Shown: in pieces, positions 47,107 to 55,753 of the stretch
Numbering within the stretch: position 1 is the stretch's first letter
How the letters are laid out: every line of letters begins with the position of its first letter
NCBI GenBank assembly: GCA_012103535.1
Contig: WLWQ01000002.1
Location: 248,001 to 312,000 of the forward strand
DNA: 64,000 bases
Source: Pseudomonadales bacterium
GTDB lineage: Bacteria > Pseudomonadota > Gammaproteobacteria > Pseudomonadales > Pseudohongiellaceae
Direction of reading: 5' to 3'
Notes under the pieces: generated by a model
The model's database searches: none
The model's input: the letters and a program-made list of their open reading frames with translations, nothing else
Told to the model about the DNA's origin: nothing
Translations under genes and position numbers: made by a program

Positions 47107-47862
47107 TTAACTCGCAGCGGCTTCTTCTTCAGACTGCCGTTTACGCATTATCCTTCCAGCAAGAATTCCTACTTCGAATAATGCCCACATAGGTAGGGCC
47201 AGTATCGATTGGGTAAATGGATCGGGGGGAGTAAGCAGCATGGCTATTACAAAACAGCCCACAACTACATAAGGGCGTTTTTCCGACAACGAATCAGGCT
47301 CGGCGAGTCCTGCCCAGATGCAAAGGAATACTGCAATAGGAATTTCGAAAGCGATACCAAAGGCAAGAAATATTGTCAGCGCGAAACTCAGGAAACTACT
47401 AATGTCTGGTAAGACTTGAATTCCTTCTGGTGCTACTGAGATAAAGAAGCCGAATACGATTCCGAACAAGACATAACGCGCAAAGGCGATGCCGGAATAG
47501 AAAAGAGCGACACTGGAAACAAAAAGAGGGATTGCCAAGGCTTTTTCGTTTTTATAAAGTCCCGGCGCAATAAATGACCAGAGCTGATAAAGAATATAGG
47601 GCGCGGCTAAAAGAAAAGAAACATAGAAAGTTAATTTAAATGGTGCAAAGAAAGGAGAAGTAGGATCGATTGCTATCATGCTCGACCCTTCCGGCAGCGC
47701 TTGTACAAGAGGCAAGGCAACGTAGTTATAGATTTCCCTCGACCAATAGAACAAGGCCAGAAAAAGAACAACAATTGCCACGACACATTTTATAATGCGA
47801 TCGCGCAATTCGATCAAATGATCGATTAATGTTAATTCTTTTTCGTCTTCAGCTGAGGTCAT
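47107..47862 (-). CDS. tatC: Twin-arginine translocase subunit TatC
   Basis: Polytopic receptor of the Tat export system for folded proteins. 251 residues from ATG 47862 ([25 protein letters not shown]), with the conserved cytoplasmic N-terminus (HLIELRDRI) and six membrane helices, the first [18 protein letters not shown]. The loop [24 protein letters not shown] is characteristic (described in part). The ATG at 47862 overlaps the end of tatB by 14 bases; a GTG at 47916 is open but would add an unusual extension. Last gene of tatABC. Confidence 0.95.
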   Translation of the reverse strand: MTSAEDEKELTLIDHLIELRDRIIKCVVAIVVLFLALFYWSREIYNYVALPLVQALPEGSSMIAIDPTSPFFAPFKLTFYVSFLLAAPYILYQLWSFIAPGLYKNEKALAIPLFVSSVALFYSGIAFARYVLFGIVFGFFISVAPEGIQVLPDISSFLSFALTIFLAFGIAFEIPIAVFLCIWAGLAEPDSLSEKRPYVVVGCFVIAMLLTPPDPFTQSILALPMWALFEVGILAGRIMRKRQSEEEAAAS

Positions 47863-48340
47863 CGTTCTTCTTAACTTCTTCGGTCGTTTCTGCGCTAGCA
47901 ACTTTGGGATTGTCACCCGGGTTATAAATTTCCTTCGCTACTTCCTCGACCTGCTCAGAAACTTCGTCTAATTCTTCTTGAATGGTTTTTTCTTTGGTGT
48001 TGTCAGATTCTTGATCGCTTGTTGCACTCGATGCACCAGGATCAAAGCTATCAGAATTCACTAATTTGTTGACCGAGGTTTCAGTGTCTTTCGCAACAGA
48101 TTCAACTTTTGCTTTGGCTTCATCTATTTGAGCTAAGACGGATTCATTATATAATTGACGGCGAATCTCGTCCGTGTTCAATTCTCTTTCGATTTCTGCT
48201 TTTACTTTATAAAAAGAACGTCGAAATCTGCCGATCCAAAGCCCTGCAGTTTTTACTGCCATAGGAAGCCGCTCCGGTCCTATAACAACCAGAGCGACAA
48301 TTAAGATCAGAAGTATTTCGGTTGAATGAATATTAAACAT
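47849..48340 (-). CDS. tatB: Sec-independent translocase protein TatB
   Basis: 163 residues; single N-terminal membrane helix ([23 protein letters not shown], with the Glu of the TatB start MFNIHSTE), the GPERLP hinge, an amphipathic helix to about 60, and a long acidic C-terminal tail ([18 protein letters not shown]) that is probably flexible. The tail is within the family range. Overlaps tatC and lies 41 bases after tatA. Confidence 0.92.
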   Translation of the reverse strand: MFNIHSTEILLILIVALVVIGPERLPMAVKTAGLWIGRFRRSFYKVKAEIERELNTDEIRRQLYNESVLAQIDEAKAKVESVAKDTETSVNKLVNSDSFDPGASSATSDQESDNTKEKTIQEELDEVSEQVEEVAKEIYNPGDNPKVASAETTEEVKKNDDLS

Positions 48341-48380
48341 CGACTGAAGTCGTACAGATGATTACAGTTTACACTGTAAG

Positions 48381-48617
48381 TTAAGAAGCTTCTTTGGTTT
48401 CCACTTTTTCCGCTGTTGCTTCGATTGTTTCACCAGCAGCTTCATCAGTGTCATCTGATTCTGCGTCAGCCTCATCATCTTTCATGGCAGTTTTAAATCC
48501 TTTTAAGGCGCCACCTAGATCAGAACCTAAGTTGCGTAACTTTTTTGTTCCGAAAAGCATAACTACGATTACTAAAATAATCAGTAGTTGCCAAATTCCA
48601 ATTCCACCTACACCCAT
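48381..48617 (-). CDS. tatA: Sec-independent translocase protein TatA
   Basis: 78 residues: one membrane helix ([17 protein letters not shown]), then the [21 protein letters not shown] hinge and amphipathic helix characteristic of TatA, and an acidic tail. First of the tatABC genes; hisE ends 28 bases upstream, so the run from hisI to tatC is compact and likely one transcript. Confidence 0.96.
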   Translation of the reverse strand: MGVGGIGIWQLLIILVIVVMLFGTKKLRNLGSDLGGALKGFKTAMKDDEADAESDDTDEAAGETIEATAEKVETKEAS

Positions 48618-48644
48618 GATAAACCTCCAATACCAACAGCTTAC

Positions 48645-48992
48645 TTACTTGTTGGTTTCCAATTTACGTGAAGCCTTTTCTTCAAGGCCAGATATGTTAA
48701 ACCTTTTCTCTAACTCTGCTAGAACCTGATCTGGTCCTAACTCTAAATGGCTTAACATTACCATTGTGTGAAACCAAAGGTCCGCGGTTTCATGCACCAC
48801 AGCCGCTTTGCTTTCATTTGAATTACTGTCGCATTCTTTCGCAGCTTCGATAGTCTCATTAGCCTCTTCACTTACTTTCTCGAGAATCTTGCTCAAACCT
48901 TTCTCGTGCAAGCTGGCTACATAGGAGCTGTCGCTAGGTGCTGTTTTGCGCTGCTCTAAAACGTCTGCTAATTCGGTTAACACTTTACTCAT
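48645..48992 (-). CDS. hisE: Phosphoribosyl-ATP pyrophosphatase HisE
   Basis: Second step of histidine biosynthesis, hydrolysing phosphoribosyl-ATP to phosphoribosyl-AMP. All-alpha MazG-like fold with the acidic metal site EKVSEEANETIEA (EExxE pattern) and ETADLWFHTMVML. 115 residues from ATG 48992; a TTG at 49004 is open but adds only four residues. Separate from hisI (not the fused HisIE of enterics), with 37 bases between them. Confidence 0.95.
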   Translation of the reverse strand: MSKVLTELADVLEQRKTAPSDSSYVASLHEKGLSKILEKVSEEANETIEAAKECDSNSNESKAAVVHETADLWFHTMVMLSHLELGPDQVLAELEKRFNISGLEEKASRKLETNK

Positions 48993-49029
48993 TTTAACAC
49001 TCAACGCTTACCGCAAACACCTGGAGTGC

Positions 49030-49431
49030 CTAAGAATTTGCATTCGATTTTTCATACATTTCGGCTGGGTCTACTAAGACCGGTTCAGTCGCTTCCCAGG
49101 TGCCATTGTGCAGTTTTTGGAAGAAACAGCTCTCACGCCCCGTGTGGCAGGCTATACCGCCAATTTGCTCGACTTGATAGCACAATGTGTCATTGTCGCA
49201 GTCCAAATATACATCTACAAGTTTCTGTACATTTCCTGATTCTTCGCCTTTTCTCCATAGCTTTGCTCGAGAGCGAGACCAATATACTGCGCGTCCTTCA
49301 TCTATAGATACCTGAAGAGACTCACGACTAGCCCAGGCTTGCATCAACAAGCGTCCAGTTGCTGCATCTTGAGCAACTACTGGTACCAAGCCATCGTTGT
49401 TCCAGTTTACTTTGTCGAGAAAAGAAGACAT
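49030..49431 (-). CDS. hisI: Phosphoribosyl-AMP cyclohydrolase HisI
   Basis: Opens the purine ring of phosphoribosyl-AMP. Motifs: VNWNNDGLVPVVAQDA at the N-terminus, MQAWASRESL, YWSRSRAKLWRKGEESGN, and zinc ligands in LDCDNDTLCYQV and GGIACHTGRESCF. 133 residues from ATG 49431 (MSSFLDKVNW), which matches family N-termini. The open frame reaches a GTG at 49452 that overlaps the ubiB stop. Neither start has a strong RBS, so translation may be coupled to ubiB. Confidence 0.94.
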   Translation of the reverse strand: MSSFLDKVNWNNDGLVPVVAQDAATGRLLMQAWASRESLQVSIDEGRAVYWSRSRAKLWRKGEESGNVQKLVDVYLDCDNDTLCYQVEQIGGIACHTGRESCFFQKLHNGTWEATEPVLVDPAEMYEKSNANS

Positions 49432-49448
49432 CAGATAAGTATGCGCTC

Positions 49449-51077
49449 TCACCGTTTAAAACACAAAAAGTAGAGTCCTGCTGCGCCTAGCCCAAGTGTT
49501 ACAACTGGGACGTTCGCAATAAGATTACTAAATGGAGGGAAAAGGGAAGCGCCAGCAAGAATTAATGCGACGATGCCGCCAATTCGTGCACGTTGTATTT
49601 CTCTCTTTTTTGATTCTGCTTTAGCCCTTTGTTGCTGTTGAATCGATTCGTTAACTGCATCCAGTTGAGTGGATTGCTCTATTGCCTTAATTACAAGAAG
49701 CGGGAGATGAGGTAATTGATCAATCCAGTTTGGAATATTCTCCTGAATTTTACTTAACAAGGTAAAAGGATTAAGTCGCTTGGTGTTCCAGTGTTCGAGA
49801 TAAGGAAGTGCGGTCTGCCAGAGGTCGAGTTCCGGATAGAGTTGTCTGCCCAAGCCTTCAATGTTCAATAGCGTTTTCTGCAATAAAACTAATGATGGTT
49901 GAACTTCCATGTTGAACCTACCGGCGGTTCTGAATAGTTGCACCAGGAGTTGTCCAAAAGAAATGTCTTTCAGTGGCTTCTCGAAGATTGGTTCACAGAC
50001 AGTTCTCATTGCTGATTCAAATTCATGAATTCGAGTGTCCTTTGGTACCCAGCCGCACTCAACATGCAATTCAGCAACTCTGCGGTAGTCTCGTTTAAAT
50101 ATGGCAAGTAAATTTTTCGCCAGGTATTCCTGATCATCGTCACTTAAAGAGCCGATGATGGCGCAATCGATAGCAATGTATTGAGGGTTGTCTGGGTTAT
50201 CTCTAGAAACAAAAATGTTTCCCGGATGCATATCGGCATGGAAAAAATTGTGCTCGAACACTTGAGTAAAAAATGTGTCCACTCCAGTTTCAGCAAGTTT
50301 TTTCAGATCGACTTTAGATTTTTTTAATTGATCTAAGTCCGTGACAGGTATGCCGTGGATGCGCTCCATGACCAATACGTTTTTGCGGGTAAAATCCCAA
50401 TACACTTTTGGTACATAAAGGTCTGAACTGTTCTCAAAGTTTTTTCTTAATTGCGATGTGTTTGCTGCTTCGGCCTGCAGATCCAGTTCGCCGAGGATTA
50501 TTTTTTCGTAATCGTTAACAACTTCGATTGGCCGTAGTCGTTTTCCAATCGACGAGTACGATTCGACTATTTCCGCTACCCACTTTAATAGCCGTATATC
50601 TTGAGAAATGGTTTTCTCAATTCCGGGGCGAATAACTTTGACCACAACTTCTTCGCCATCCAGAAGCTGTGCCGTATGAACCTGGGCAACGGATGCTGAT
50701 GCGAATGATTCCTGGTCTAGTTGTTTAAAAATTTTCTGACATTTTATTCCAAGCGCATCTTCCACTATTGATTCAATGCTTGGAGAAGTAAATGGTGGCA
50801 CGTTGTCCTGTAACGATTGCAATTCATCAGCCAGTTCTGTTTCCAAAAAATCTCTTCTGGTGGAAAGTAATTGTCCAAACTTTATGTAGATTGGTCCGAG
50901 TTCTTCCATCGCTTTTCGCAAGCGTCGATTCCGAGACTCACTATTGCCACCTACTGAAGATCCAAAGCGAAACGGGAATATGAGAATGCGAATCCAGACA
51001 GCACCCGGCTGGCCGTCAAGAAACTCATCGAGACGGTATTTGCCAATAACTCGCAAAATTTTTAGAAGACGGGACAC
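49449..51077 (-). CDS. ubiB: Ubiquinone biosynthesis protein UbiB (ABC1/UbiB kinase-like)
   Basis: Membrane-bound atypical kinase/ATPase needed for coenzyme Q synthesis. The family KxGQ motif is IYIKFGQLLSTRRDF; also present are an Ala-rich loop EESFASASVAQVHTAQL, VKVIRPGIEKT, and HADMHPGNIFVSRD (catalytic loop). C-terminal membrane helices lie about 500-520 and 523-540 (GGIVALILAGASLF; VTLGLGAAGLYFL). 542 residues, full length. Sits in the order ubiE-ubiJ-ubiB, with 88 bases between ubiJ and ubiB. Confidence 0.96.
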   Translation of the reverse strand: MSRLLKILRVIGKYRLDEFLDGQPGAVWIRILIFPFRFGSSVGGNSESRNRRLRKAMEELGPIYIKFGQLLSTRRDFLETELADELQSLQDNVPPFTSPSIESIVEDALGIKCQKIFKQLDQESFASASVAQVHTAQLLDGEEVVVKVIRPGIEKTISQDIRLLKWVAEIVESYSSIGKRLRPIEVVNDYEKIILGELDLQAEAANTSQLRKNFENSSDLYVPKVYWDFTRKNVLVMERIHGIPVTDLDQLKKSKVDLKKLAETGVDTFFTQVFEHNFFHADMHPGNIFVSRDNPDNPQYIAIDCAIIGSLSDDDQEYLAKNLLAIFKRDYRRVAELHVECGWVPKDTRIHEFESAMRTVCEPIFEKPLKDISFGQLLVQLFRTAGRFNMEVQPSLVLLQKTLLNIEGLGRQLYPELDLWQTALPYLEHWNTKRLNPFTLLSKIQENIPNWIDQLPHLPLLVIKAIEQSTQLDAVNESIQQQQRAKAESKKREIQRARIGGIVALILAGASLFPPFSNLIANVPVVTLGLGAAGLYFLCFKR

Positions 51078-51165
51078 TTATAGAGCTCTGCTGAATAGCG
51101 GGGGAGCAAAGATATCACCAGATATGTCCCCAAACAAGAAACAGCTGAGAAAAAAATGAGGATTT

Positions 51166-51804
51166 TCAGTCGTTTACTTGCTCTAGACGCTGGTAGAGTA
51201 ATTCAGCTTTGGCGTTAACGCGATCGATCTTCAGCCGCAGCGCATCCAGATTTTCATTGAATTTTTCGACATCGGATGAATGGGGAACATATCGGGCTTC
51301 TTCTACAATATAGTCGTTAAGGTTACGTTTCAGCCGTTTGTTTGCTTCGCTACTCCAGGCCCTTAAATCATTTGTTATCTGGTCAACTTCATTGCTTATT
51401 ACGTCGCCTGCTACTGGCGAAAGGAAATCAGCCCATTGAATGTCGAGTGATTGAATTGTCACATAGAGATCCTGGACAAATTGCGCATCACCGGCAACTC
51501 TAATTTTGTCATTTGCTAATGGAGTCTGACGTTTCTTTGTAACTGCATTTACCAAATCTGCAGCTTCACCGGAAATCAATCCATCAGGATCAATATTCAA
51601 TTCTTCGGCACTCGTGGAACTCAAACTAATTCGATCAGTTTCGAATAATGCAGTGACTACAATGTTTGGAGAGTGAATATGAACTTCTAAACATTTCCCA
51701 GCAAATTTTGATATTTGATTTTTAACATGGCTGTCGCTGTTCAAAATGTAATTAATGAATTTCTCAGCGGGCCAAATTGCTGCAGTTCCAAAAAGATCAG
51801 TCAT
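51166..51804 (-). CDS. ubiJ: Ubiquinone biosynthesis accessory factor UbiJ (SCP2 domain)
   Basis: 212 residues. N-terminal SCP2-type lipid-binding domain (about 15-120, with [17 protein letters not shown]) and a C-terminal coiled coil ([20 protein letters not shown]), the UbiJ layout. UbiJ with UbiK supports the soluble ubiquinone-synthesis complex. Its ATG overlaps the ubiE stop by 4 bases, so translation is coupled. Identity is supported mainly by position between ubiE and ubiB and by the domain arrangement. Confidence 0.87.
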   Translation of the reverse strand: MTDLFGTAAIWPAEKFINYILNSDSHVKNQISKFAGKCLEVHIHSPNIVVTALFETDRISLSSTSAEELNIDPDGLISGEAADLVNAVTKKRQTPLANDKIRVAGDAQFVQDLYVTIQSLDIQWADFLSPVAGDVISNEVDQITNDLRAWSSEANKRLKRNLNDYIVEEARYVPHSSDVEKFNENLDALRLKIDRVNAKAELLYQRLEQVND

Positions 51805-52562
51805 GATGATTTGAAACCCAAATGAATCGCAGATATACCATTTAGAACATTATGGTATTTGCAGTTGGAGAAACCTGCTTTCTGCATCATCTCTAACAAG
51901 GTTTCTTGATCAGGATGCATGCGTATTGATTCGACTAGATAGCGGTAACTATCTGAATCACCGGTAATGAGTTTTCCTGCAGCAGGCCATAATGATGAGA
52001 ATGCATCGTAGGCTCGTCCGACTAATTGATTTTTTGGTTTCGAAAATTCTAATACTAATACTCTTCCGCCTGGTTTAAGTACTCGTTCCATCGATGCTAA
52101 CGCGGCTTCTTTGTTGGTCACATTCCTTAGACCATAGGCAATGCAGATACAATCGAATGTATTGTCAGCGAATGGCAATTCTTCCGCGTTGACTTGTGCG
52201 AACTGAACATTATGAATTTTTCCAGCATCGATTATCCGATCACGGCCTACTTCCAACATTGCATCATTAATATCTGCCAGAATTACCTGCCCTGATTCGC
52301 CAACGATAGTGGAAAAACGAAGACTAAAATCCCCAGTGCCTCCGGCCAGGTCCAGGACCTTATGTCCAGGTCGTAATGCACTAAGCTCGATGGTGAATCT
52401 CTTAATGAGTCTATGGGTGCCAAGTGACATGACATCGTTCATGATGTCGTAACGATTCGCGACGGAACGAAATACCTGGCCAACCCGTTCTTGTTTTTCC
52501 TCAACAGGAACTTCTTCGTAGCCGAAGTGGGTGGTTTCTTGATTGTCAGAAGAATTGTTCAC
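51801..52562 (-). CDS. ubiE: Ubiquinone/menaquinone methyltransferase UbiE
   Basis: SAM-dependent C-methyltransferase of the quinone ring. Begins with [21 protein letters not shown], has motif [14 protein letters not shown], acidic ADIN loop, [16 protein letters not shown], and [13 protein letters not shown]-terminal [17 protein letters not shown] is characteristic. 253 residues, normal. First of ubiE-ubiJ-ubiB; 2 bases separate it from the DUF971 gene. Confidence 0.97.
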   Translation of the reverse strand: MNNSSDNQETTHFGYEEVPVEEKQERVGQVFRSVANRYDIMNDVMSLGTHRLIKRFTIELSALRPGHKVLDLAGGTGDFSLRFSTIVGESGQVILADINDAMLEVGRDRIIDAGKIHNVQFAQVNAEELPFADNTFDCICIAYGLRNVTNKEAALASMERVLKPGGRVLVLEFSKPKNQLVGRAYDAFSSLWPAAGKLITGDSDSYRYLVESIRMHPDQETLLEMMQKAGFSNCKYHNVLNGISAIHLGFKSS

Positions 52563-52564
52563 GG

Positions 52565-52972
52565 CTAAGTGCCCGACACCGGCTTAATTGAAATTACCTG
52601 CGTATCAGCAGGTAGTGGTTCTCGAGTTTCTCCTGCAGCTTGCAACTTTGCAAGGTAAGAATTCCAGAGTTCCTTTTCATCCTGCCCCAGTTCTCGCAAG
52701 TATTCCCAGCTATAGATGCCTGAGTCATGCCCATCGTCAAAGACGAGCTTAATGGCGTAATTTCCAACCGATTGCACATTAATTAGTTTTACATGGCGCT
52801 TTCCGAATTGAAGAACTTCCTGCCCCTTACCATGTCCTCTGACTTCGGCTGAAGGGGAGTGAACCCGCAAGAATTCCGCAGAAAGAGCGAAATTGTCCCC
52901 GTCGGCATAAACTAACTCCAGTGTTGCTGACTGCTTGTGTAATTTTATGTCAGTAGGTGGGATAGCTGTCAT
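52565..52972 (-). CDS. DUF971 (GBBH-like_N) family protein
   Basis: 135 residues from ATG 52972. Core: [35 protein letters not shown], then GYxW-type C-terminus [13 protein letters not shown]. This is the DUF971 / gamma-butyrobetaine-hydroxylase N-terminal-like fold, often linked to iron-sulfur or quinone genes. It follows hslU by 10 bases and precedes ubiE by 2; a conserved neighbour in Pseudomonas, function uncertain. Confidence 0.9.
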   Translation of the reverse strand: MTAIPPTDIKLHKQSATLELVYADGDNFALSAEFLRVHSPSAEVRGHGKGQEVLQFGKRHVKLINVQSVGNYAIKLVFDDGHDSGIYSWEYLRELGQDEKELWNSYLAKLQAAGETREPLPADTQVISIKPVSGT

Positions 52973-52982
52973 AGGAAGCACT

Positions 52983-54320
52983 TTAAAGAATGTAGCGACT
53001 GAGATCTTCGTCTTTCGCTAATTCATCAAGCTGTTTTTCGACATAGCTCTTATCGATAACCAATTCTTTATCATCTCCTACAGTCATATCTGCCGCGGAG
53101 AATGAAACTTCCTCCAGCAACTTTTCCATTACGGTATGCAAACGCCGCGCACCAATATTTTCGGTACTCTCGTTAACTTGCCAGGCAGTTTCTGCAATCT
53201 TCTTAATGCCATCTTTACTAAAGCTTATTTGCAAATCCTCGGTACCCAATAGTGCCTGGTACTGTTCGGTCAGTGATGCACCTGGCTCTTCTAAAATTTT
53301 CTCGAAATCTTCAGCGGTTAGCGGATCGAGTTCGACCCGAATTGGTAGCCGACCCTGCAACTCAGGAATCAGGTCGGAAGGTTTTGACAAGTGAAACGCA
53401 CCAGAGGCGATAAACAGAATATGATCGGTTTTGATACTGCCGTATTTTGTCGTGACTGTTGATCCTTCAATCAATGGCAAGAGATCTCTTTGTACTCCTT
53501 CTCGAGAAACTCCTGCATTGCCATGATCATGACGACTAGTGACCTTATCAATTTCGTCGAGAAAAACGATTCCTGTCTGTTCGGTTGCTCCAACGGCACG
53601 ATTCTTAATCTCTTCTTCATTGATCAGTTTTGCCGCTTCTTCGTCCTTTACGACTTTTAGGGCCGCATTTACATTCATGCGGCGAGACTTTTTTCTACCA
53701 GTGTTCATGTTCGAGAACATTGATTTCAATTGGCTGGTCATGTCTTCCAATCCTGGCGGTGCCATTATTTCTACACCAGTAGGAGCTTCGGCAATCTTGA
53801 TTTCAATTTCTTTTTCGTCCAGTTCTCCCTGGCGAAGTTTCTTGCGAAATACCTGACGAGCACTGGATTGGCCATTATCTTCTTGTGGTTTTTCTTCTGT
53901 GCGAGCTTGTGGCAGGAGTACATCAAGAATACGTTCTTCAGCTAAGTCTTCCGCAAGGTGCTGGACTTTTTGAATTTCTGTTTCCCGTATCATCTTTACC
54001 GCGACGTCGACTAAATCGCGCACGATTGATTCAACATCGCGACCAACATAACCGACTTCCGTAAACTTGGTAGCTTCTATTTTAATAAACGGTGCCTGGG
54101 CAAGTTTCGCGAGTCGCCTCGCTATTTCCGTCTTGCCAACACCAGTAGGACCAATCATAAGAATATTTTTCGGCGTAATTTCAACCCGAAGTTCTTCGTC
54201 TAACTGCATGCGTCTCCAACGATTGCGGAGTGCAATAGCAACTGCTCGTTTGGCTTTTTCCTGCCCCACAATGTGCTTATCTAATTCAGAGGTGATCTCT
54301 CTAGGTGTCATTATGGTCAT
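52983..54320 (-). CDS. hslU: ATP-dependent protease ATPase subunit HslU
   Basis: AAA+ unfoldase that feeds HslV. N-terminal [20 protein letters not shown], Walker [14 protein letters not shown], Walker [13 protein letters not shown], the GYVGRDVES pore loop, and a C-terminal tail EDLSRYIL that inserts into HslV. The intermediate I-domain is about residues 110-240. 445 residues, full length. Start at ATG 54320 (a TTG at 54323 is open but unlikely; ATG 54311 also possible) matches enteric MSEMTPRE. Confidence 0.97.
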   Translation of the reverse strand: MTIMTPREITSELDKHIVGQEKAKRAVAIALRNRWRRMQLDEELRVEITPKNILMIGPTGVGKTEIARRLAKLAQAPFIKIEATKFTEVGYVGRDVESIVRDLVDVAVKMIRETEIQKVQHLAEDLAEERILDVLLPQARTEEKPQEDNGQSSARQVFRKKLRQGELDEKEIEIKIAEAPTGVEIMAPPGLEDMTSQLKSMFSNMNTGRKKSRRMNVNAALKVVKDEEAAKLINEEEIKNRAVGATEQTGIVFLDEIDKVTSRHDHGNAGVSREGVQRDLLPLIEGSTVTTKYGSIKTDHILFIASGAFHLSKPSDLIPELQGRLPIRVELDPLTAEDFEKILEEPGASLTEQYQALLGTEDLQISFSKDGIKKIAETAWQVNESTENIGARRLHTVMEKLLEEVSFSAADMTVGDDKELVIDKSYVEKQLDELAKDEDLSRYIL

Positions 54321-54365
54321 CAATAAATCCGTAAATAATTCCGTAATAGGTGAGTGGAAAAATTC

Positions 54366-54908
54366 TTAGTCTATTTCCAATTCTTCAATGGTGTGAGTTT
54401 GATTTGTGTAGACACAAATATCTGCGGCGATGGTAAGACTCTTCTCGACTACATCTTTCGCATCTAATTCGGTGTTTTGCATTAGTGCTTTTGCTGCGGA
54501 AAGAGCAAAAGGTCCACCGGATCCAATTGCCATGAGGGAATCTTCGGGTTCAATGACATCCCCATTACCGGTGACGATCAGCGAAGATTCTTTATCGGCA
54601 ACTACAAGTAAGGCTTCCAATCTGCGCAATGCCCGTTCCGTCCGCCAAAGCTTGGCAAGTTCAACCGCTGCTTTTACTAATTTTCCATGATGCTTCTCCA
54701 ATTGCTCTTCGAAGCGCTCGAACAGCGTAAAAGCATCCGCGGTACCTCCGGCGAATCTAGCTAATACTTGATCTTTGTAGAGTCGGCGGACTTTTCGCGC
54801 GTTGCCTTTCATGACTGTATTGCCCTGAGAGACTTGGCCGTCGCCACCGATGACAACTTTATTGTCTCTTCTAACGGAGACAATAGTTGTGCCGTGATAT
54901 TGGTCCAA
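54366..54908 (-). CDS. hslV: ATP-dependent protease subunit HslV
   Basis: Threonine peptidase that forms the proteolytic chamber with HslU. Catalytic Thr is the first Thr of [20 protein letters not shown]; the G-T-T is preceded by YH, so the propeptide is short. An ATG at 54944 is open, but the start here is the TTG at 54908 (reads [10 protein letters not shown]). AGGAG lies 7 bases before it, and family members start with the MEQYHGTT form. 180 residues. Gene order hslV-hslU, with the SPOR protein upstream, as in gammaproteobacteria. Confidence 0.94.
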   Translation of the reverse strand: MDQYHGTTIVSVRRDNKVVIGGDGQVSQGNTVMKGNARKVRRLYKDQVLARFAGGTADAFTLFERFEEQLEKHHGKLVKAAVELAKLWRTERALRRLEALLVVADKESSLIVTGNGDVIEPEDSLMAIGSGGPFALSAAKALMQNTELDAKDVVEKSLTIAADICVYTNQTHTIEELEID

Positions 54909-54956
54909 TGGGATTCTCCTGTGTTTATTCGCGTAAAGTATCACAGAAGCTAGAAA

Positions 54957-54982
54957 ATATGGGACTTCCGCCGGATTTCAAG
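54957..54982 (-). promoter_or_regulatory. Sigma-32-type heat-shock promoter of hslVU
   Basis: Minus strand: CTTGAAA (54982-54976), 12 bases, CCCATAT (54963-54957). This fits the heat-shock consensus CTTGAAA-N11-16-CCCCATNT with one base off at the first C. Transcription would start around 54950, about 40 bases before the hslV TTG. Confidence 0.72.
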
Positions 54983-55053
54983 AGCAGCGGACAGCTCTTT
55001 ACGCGCAGCCGCGACTAATAAATGAATAACTCAGAAAGAAGTAGGAAGGCTTG

Positions 55054-55632
55054 CTATTGCAATTGGATTGTAAGGCTGGAAATGCTGTTGCGACGCAATA
55101 GTTGCTTAGCGTCGTTAAGCTCAATGCTGGTGCTGTAAGGACCCGTTTGTACCAAATAGAGAGTTCTGCCTGGCCGTTCTTCTGGCTTTACGATGACGTT
55201 CAGTCCTAAGGTGAGTTGTCGCTGCCTCTCTAGTTCTGCTGCTTCCCGCTGTTGAAAGGCGCCGGTTTGCAACATGAAACTGCCGCTGAGTTCTTCGCTT
55301 ACGAGTTCCACGGGCGTTGCATCGGTTTGTACTTCATAGCGTGGAAGTTCGGTATAAAACTCAAAGTCTACTGTCGCGGAGTCGCTCGCATCCTCTTCAG
55401 GAATTCCAGCTGCAGAAACGACGGAGCTAGAAGCAGTTGTTGGCTGCGCCACATTAATCGGCGGCACATTGCCCGACATGTAGAAAAGTACGCAGGCGAA
55501 AACCCCAATGGCTATTCCCACTAGCACACCCGTAAACATTAGTGACCAGGCAGGTGGCGCTTCCACTGGCTTCTTCTCCAATAGTGGTTCCGGGCGAATT
55601 TTGGCGAAATCTTGAGTCATATTGCTTTGCAT
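55054..55632 (-). CDS. ftsN: SPOR-domain cell-division protein (FtsN-like)
   Basis: 192 residues: short cytoplasmic N-terminus, one membrane helix about 32-52 (LMFTGVLVGIAIGVFACVLFY), periplasmic linker, and a C-terminal SPOR domain about 110-190 (GSFMLQTGAFQQREAAELER; TLYLVQTGPYSTSIELNDAKQ). SPOR domains bind denuded septal peptidoglycan. Location next to hslVU, priA and rpmE matches ftsN of other gammaproteobacteria, though it is shorter than the enteric protein (about 320). Start: ATG 55632 or ATG 55620; neither has a clear RBS. Confidence 0.83.
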   Translation of the reverse strand: MQSNMTQDFAKIRPEPLLEKKPVEAPPAWSLMFTGVLVGIAIGVFACVLFYMSGNVPPINVAQPTTASSSVVSAAGIPEEDASDSATVDFEFYTELPRYEVQTDATPVELVSEELSGSFMLQTGAFQQREAAELERQRQLTLGLNVIVKPEERPGRTLYLVQTGPYSTSIELNDAKQLLRRNSISSLTIQLQ

Positions 55633-55753
55633 GAATTAAGCTATTGATTTTTCGGACATTTATTTTTCAAAAAACCTTTTGCCCCCTCAATTATCGGTTA
55701 TCTTGCTGGAAGCTATAGTGCGAAAGTAACTGATTGTGAACAAGCCTGGGATT

